From contig JAUIBE010000028.1 in the NCBI GenBank assembly GCA_030428105.1, positions 1 through 36,314 on the forward strand: a stretch of DNA of 36,314 nucleotides, in the 5' to 3' direction. A program made the translations under genes and the position numbers. The notes beneath the pieces are model-generated. The model ran no database searches. It worked only from the letters and a program-made list of their open reading frames with translations, and was not told the origin of the DNA. Below are positions 34,338-36,314 of the stretch, one piece after another. This stretch comes from Gammaproteobacteria bacterium. GTDB lineage: Bacteria > Pseudomonadota > Gammaproteobacteria > Xanthomonadales > SZUA-36. The first letter of the stretch is position 1, and each line of letters opens with the position of its first letter.

Positions 34338-35312
34338 TCAAATATTGTTGACCACGTTGATCGGTGAGCCCGCCTGGAAGGCTTTAACAATTCGCGCCAG
34401 GTGGTCCAGCGCTGCCTGGCGGGCCGTGCGACTGGCCCAGGCGTTGTGGGGCGTAACAATCAGGTTGGGTATGCCCGAAGCGAGCAACGGGTGATCCGGT
34501 GGTGGCGGTTCGGAATCCAACGTGTCGATGCCGGCGCCAGCGATTTCGCCATCCTTCAGGGCTGCCACCAGGTGGTTTGCGTTGATGACAGCGCCACGCG
34601 CGGTGTTCACCAGAAGCGCGTCTTTCTTCATGGCAGCCAACACCTGTTCGTCGATCAAGCCACGGGTCTCGTCGGTCAGCGGGCAATGCACGCTGATCAC
34701 GTCCGATGTGGCGATCACCTCTTCAAACGCCACGCGCCCTTCACGTGGCTGCGTGCCCTTGCGCTCGGCAACCTGCACGCGCATGCCCAACGCCGCGCCG
34801 AGCTCGGCGGTTCTGCGACCAAGCGTGCCGTAACCAATGATGCCCAGGGTCAGGCCGCGCGCTTCGCGGATCTGGCGGTCCTTGAGGCAAAACTGCGACG
34901 CTTCGCTCCACTTGCCGGCGCGCACATCCTGGAAGTACCACGGCAGGCCGGTGAGCAGGTTCAGCACCAGTGTGATGGCGTGCTGCGCCACCGACTCGGT
35001 GCAGTAATCACGAATGTTGCAAACTGCCACGCCGTGTTCCGAGGCGGCCTGCAGGTCGACGTTGTCGGTGCCGGTGGCGGAAAGCGCAATCAGCCTGAGG
35101 TTGGCGGCGCCCTCGATCAGTGTGCGATCAAGGCGGCACTTGTTGGCCAACACCGCGTGAGCATCGCTGATGCGCTCGGCAATCTCGCCGGGTTCACTAT
35201 GGCCGTACCAATCCCAGTGCGCCAACGAGGCCTGTAGCCTGCTTCGATCCAGGTCGCCGGATTCCACCGTGTCGATATCAAGAAAAACGCCATGGGTAAG
35301 AGGTGCGCTCAC
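34338..35312 (-). CDS. D-2-hydroxyacid dehydrogenase (hydroxypyruvate/glycerate type)
   Basis: 324 residues. The NAD loop GYGTLG, the substrate-binding SATGTDNVDL loop, and catalytic Arg (NTARG), Glu (LDSEP) and His (TPHNAWAS) are present, all in the usual order. It resembles glycerate dehydrogenase/hydroxypyruvate reductase and reduces a 2-keto acid with NAD(P)H. The exact substrate is not fixed. Its start overlaps the exbD stop by ATGA (35309-35312), an unusual pairing that suggests coupling. Confidence 0.92.
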   Translation of the reverse strand: MSAPLTHGVFLDIDTVESGDLDRSRLQASLAHWDWYGHSEPGEIAERISDAHAVLANKCRLDRTLIEGAANLRLIALSATGTDNVDLQAASEHGVAVCNIRDYCTESVAQHAITLVLNLLTGLPWYFQDVRAGKWSEASQFCLKDRQIREARGLTLGIIGYGTLGRRTAELGAALGMRVQVAERKGTQPREGRVAFEEVIATSDVISVHCPLTDETRGLIDEQVLAAMKKDALLVNTARGAVINANHLVAALKDGEIAGAGIDTLDSEPPPPDHPLLASGIPNLIVTPHNAWASRTARQAALDHLARIVKAFQAGSPINVVNNI

Positions 35313-35716
35313 GAATCCTCCGTGGTGGCCACGCTGATGTTTTCGATGGCGACCGCCTTGGCGGCGTTGAGCACGGTGACCAGCGCTTCGGTATCGGCAT
35401 CGGGATGGGCGGCGACGATCAGCGCCGCATCTGGCTTCTCGGCTTTCTGCCGCTCAAGGTTGGCTTCCACCACCCGCTGCTCCACCACCCGCCCCTGGAT
35501 GGAGATCATGCTGACCGAATCAATCTTCACCACGATCGGCCCCTGGTCCTGCTCCACCTGCTCAGGCGGCGTATCACTGGGCCGCGAGACCTCCAGGCCC
35601 TGCTCTTTCACAAAGGAACTGGTCACGATAAAGAAGATGAGCATGATGAAAACAATATCCAACATCGGCGTGATGTTGATCTCGGTCTCATCCTCGCTGT
35701 AACGGCGTCTGCGCAT
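35309..35716 (-). CDS. ExbD/TolR-family proton-channel subunit, without a partner nearby
   Basis: 135 residues. A basic N-terminus (MRRRR) and NITPMLDIVFIMLIFFIVTSSF with the essential transmembrane Asp20 are typical of ExbD/TolR, followed by a periplasmic domain (about 45-130). Such proteins energise TonB or Tol with ExbB/TolQ. No exbB or tonB lies on either side here. I use the ATG at 35716, though GGAG is only 2 nt upstream, closer than ideal; an in-frame start at 35752 is possible. Confidence 0.9.
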   Translation of the reverse strand: MRRRRYSEDETEINITPMLDIVFIMLIFFIVTSSFVKEQGLEVSRPSDTPPEQVEQDQGPIVVKIDSVSMISIQGRVVEQRVVEANLERQKAEKPDAALIVAAHPDADTEALVTVLNAAKAVAIENISVATTEDS

Positions 35717-35879
35717 AACTCCCCAGCTTAAACCAGATTGGGGTCGGACCAAACCAAGTCATTGATACTTCGATAATTCATTCTGAAATTCGGGCGAAAT
35801 CTGAGCTTAAACCGGCTTTTTTCATATCAAAAAGTGCTGTTTAAGGCTGACGCTCCGAAAATCCGGCGCGAGGCCGTTG

Positions 35880-36314
35880 TTAGCTGGATCTGACCTGGTC
35901 GAAAGATTGCATGAAAGCATCCAGGCGGGCCGGGTCGAGCTGCTCCAGGTACTGCCCGGCCTTGCGGAAGGTTGAGCCGACGATGAAGGCATCGGCCAGG
36001 GGCACGATCTCCGCGGCATTTTCCGCGGTCATTCCTGAGCCGACCAGGATGGGCAGGCTGCTGGCTTCGCGCACGGCGCGCAGATCGGCCGCATTGGCCG
36101 CTTCGCCGGTGAACTGGCCGGTAACGATCAAGCCGTCGGCCAGGAACAGCTCGGCCTGGCGGGCCTCTAGGGTGATGTCGAGGTCGCCCTTAATGGCGTG
36201 GGCGCAGTGCTTTTTGTGAACGTCGCAGAACACCTTGATGCGCTCGGCGCCCAGCCTGGCGCGCTGGCGCATCAGCGGGCCGGCGCAGGCGTCGATGAAC
36301 CCGGCGCCGCCGAT
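35880..36314 (-). CDS. BtpA/SgcQ-family TIM-barrel protein, 3' part only
   Basis: The last ~144 residues of a BtpA-family protein; the reading frame stays open to the end of the window, so the start lies beyond 36314. Seen are GGAGFIDACAGPLMRQRARLGAERIKVFCDVHKKH, DGLIVTGQFTGEAA, the phosphate-binding LPILVGSGMTAENAAE, and DAFIVGSTFRKAG, as in BtpA (photosystem I biogenesis in cyanobacteria) and the SgcQ sugar-metabolism group. The role in this organism is unknown. A 163-base gap with no clear gene separates it from exbD; that gap is AT-rich and probably holds the exbD promoter. Confidence 0.85.
   Translation of the reverse strand: MGGAGFIDACAGPLMRQRARLGAERIKVFCDVHKKHCAHAIKGDLDITLEARQAELFLADGLIVTGQFTGEAANAADLRAVREASSLPILVGSGMTAENAAEIVPLADAFIVGSTFRKAGQYLEQLDPARLDAFMQSFDQVRSS

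Overview
The window is a dense, GC-rich (about 60-65 % by eye) Gammaproteobacterial chromosome segment. It carries a tatABC operon, aqpZ, hemH, acs, a PlpD-type patatin autotransporter, an IPTL-CTERM surface protein, REP-like palindromes and a secreted protein ending in a DFE-type tail. Together these suggest a Xanthomonadales/Chromatiales-side marine or soil lineage such as Wenzhouxiangellaceae. That placement is inference. There are no tRNAs, rRNAs, IS elements, prophage genes or CRISPR arrays.

Left part (1-12.3 kb): a BNR/Asp-box beta-propeller protein lies divergent from a glycine-zipper 17-kDa-antigen-like protein. Next come an APC permease plus ThiF/MoeB-like E1 pair and an OmpR-family two-component system with an 11-bp-phased direct repeat upstream. 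A small spondin-domain exported protein is convergent with a 978-residue di-haem protein resembling hydrazine synthase alpha. The di-haem gene's leader has two hairpins with GGA in the loops, one of them containing the Shine-Dalgarno, which is the layout of a CsrA/RsmA target. TVP38, AqpZ and an unknown four-helix membrane protein follow.

Middle (12.9-28.5 kb): an AAC(6')-like GNAT, an 806-residue tandem ATP-grasp protein and a threonine-synthase-like PLP enzyme form a tight cassette that could make a small peptide-like metabolite. Then come hemH, an apparent structured RNA with an intrinsic terminator, the IPTL-CTERM protein, tatABC, a BPSS1780-family membrane protein with a LOG-family hydrolase, a rhomboid protease, dodecin, the PlpD-like protein and acs.

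Right part (28.5-36.3 kb, all on the minus strand): the most unusual locus. In transcription order it holds a four-Cys lipoprotein, a TIR-TM-TPR protein, a four-Cys secreted paralogue of the lipoprotein, and a SLOG-domain protein with four membrane helices (SLATT-like). The last two are coupled by a TGATG stop/start. The two exported proteins share a cysteine pattern and a C-terminal signature and flank the TIR gene. I propose a membrane-spanning, envelope-sensing system with a TIR enzyme and a SLOG-gated membrane effector. Upstream lie an orphan ExbD overlapping a D-2-hydroxyacid dehydrogenase and the 3' part of a BtpA-family gene; downstream is a Kbp-like BON-LysM gene.
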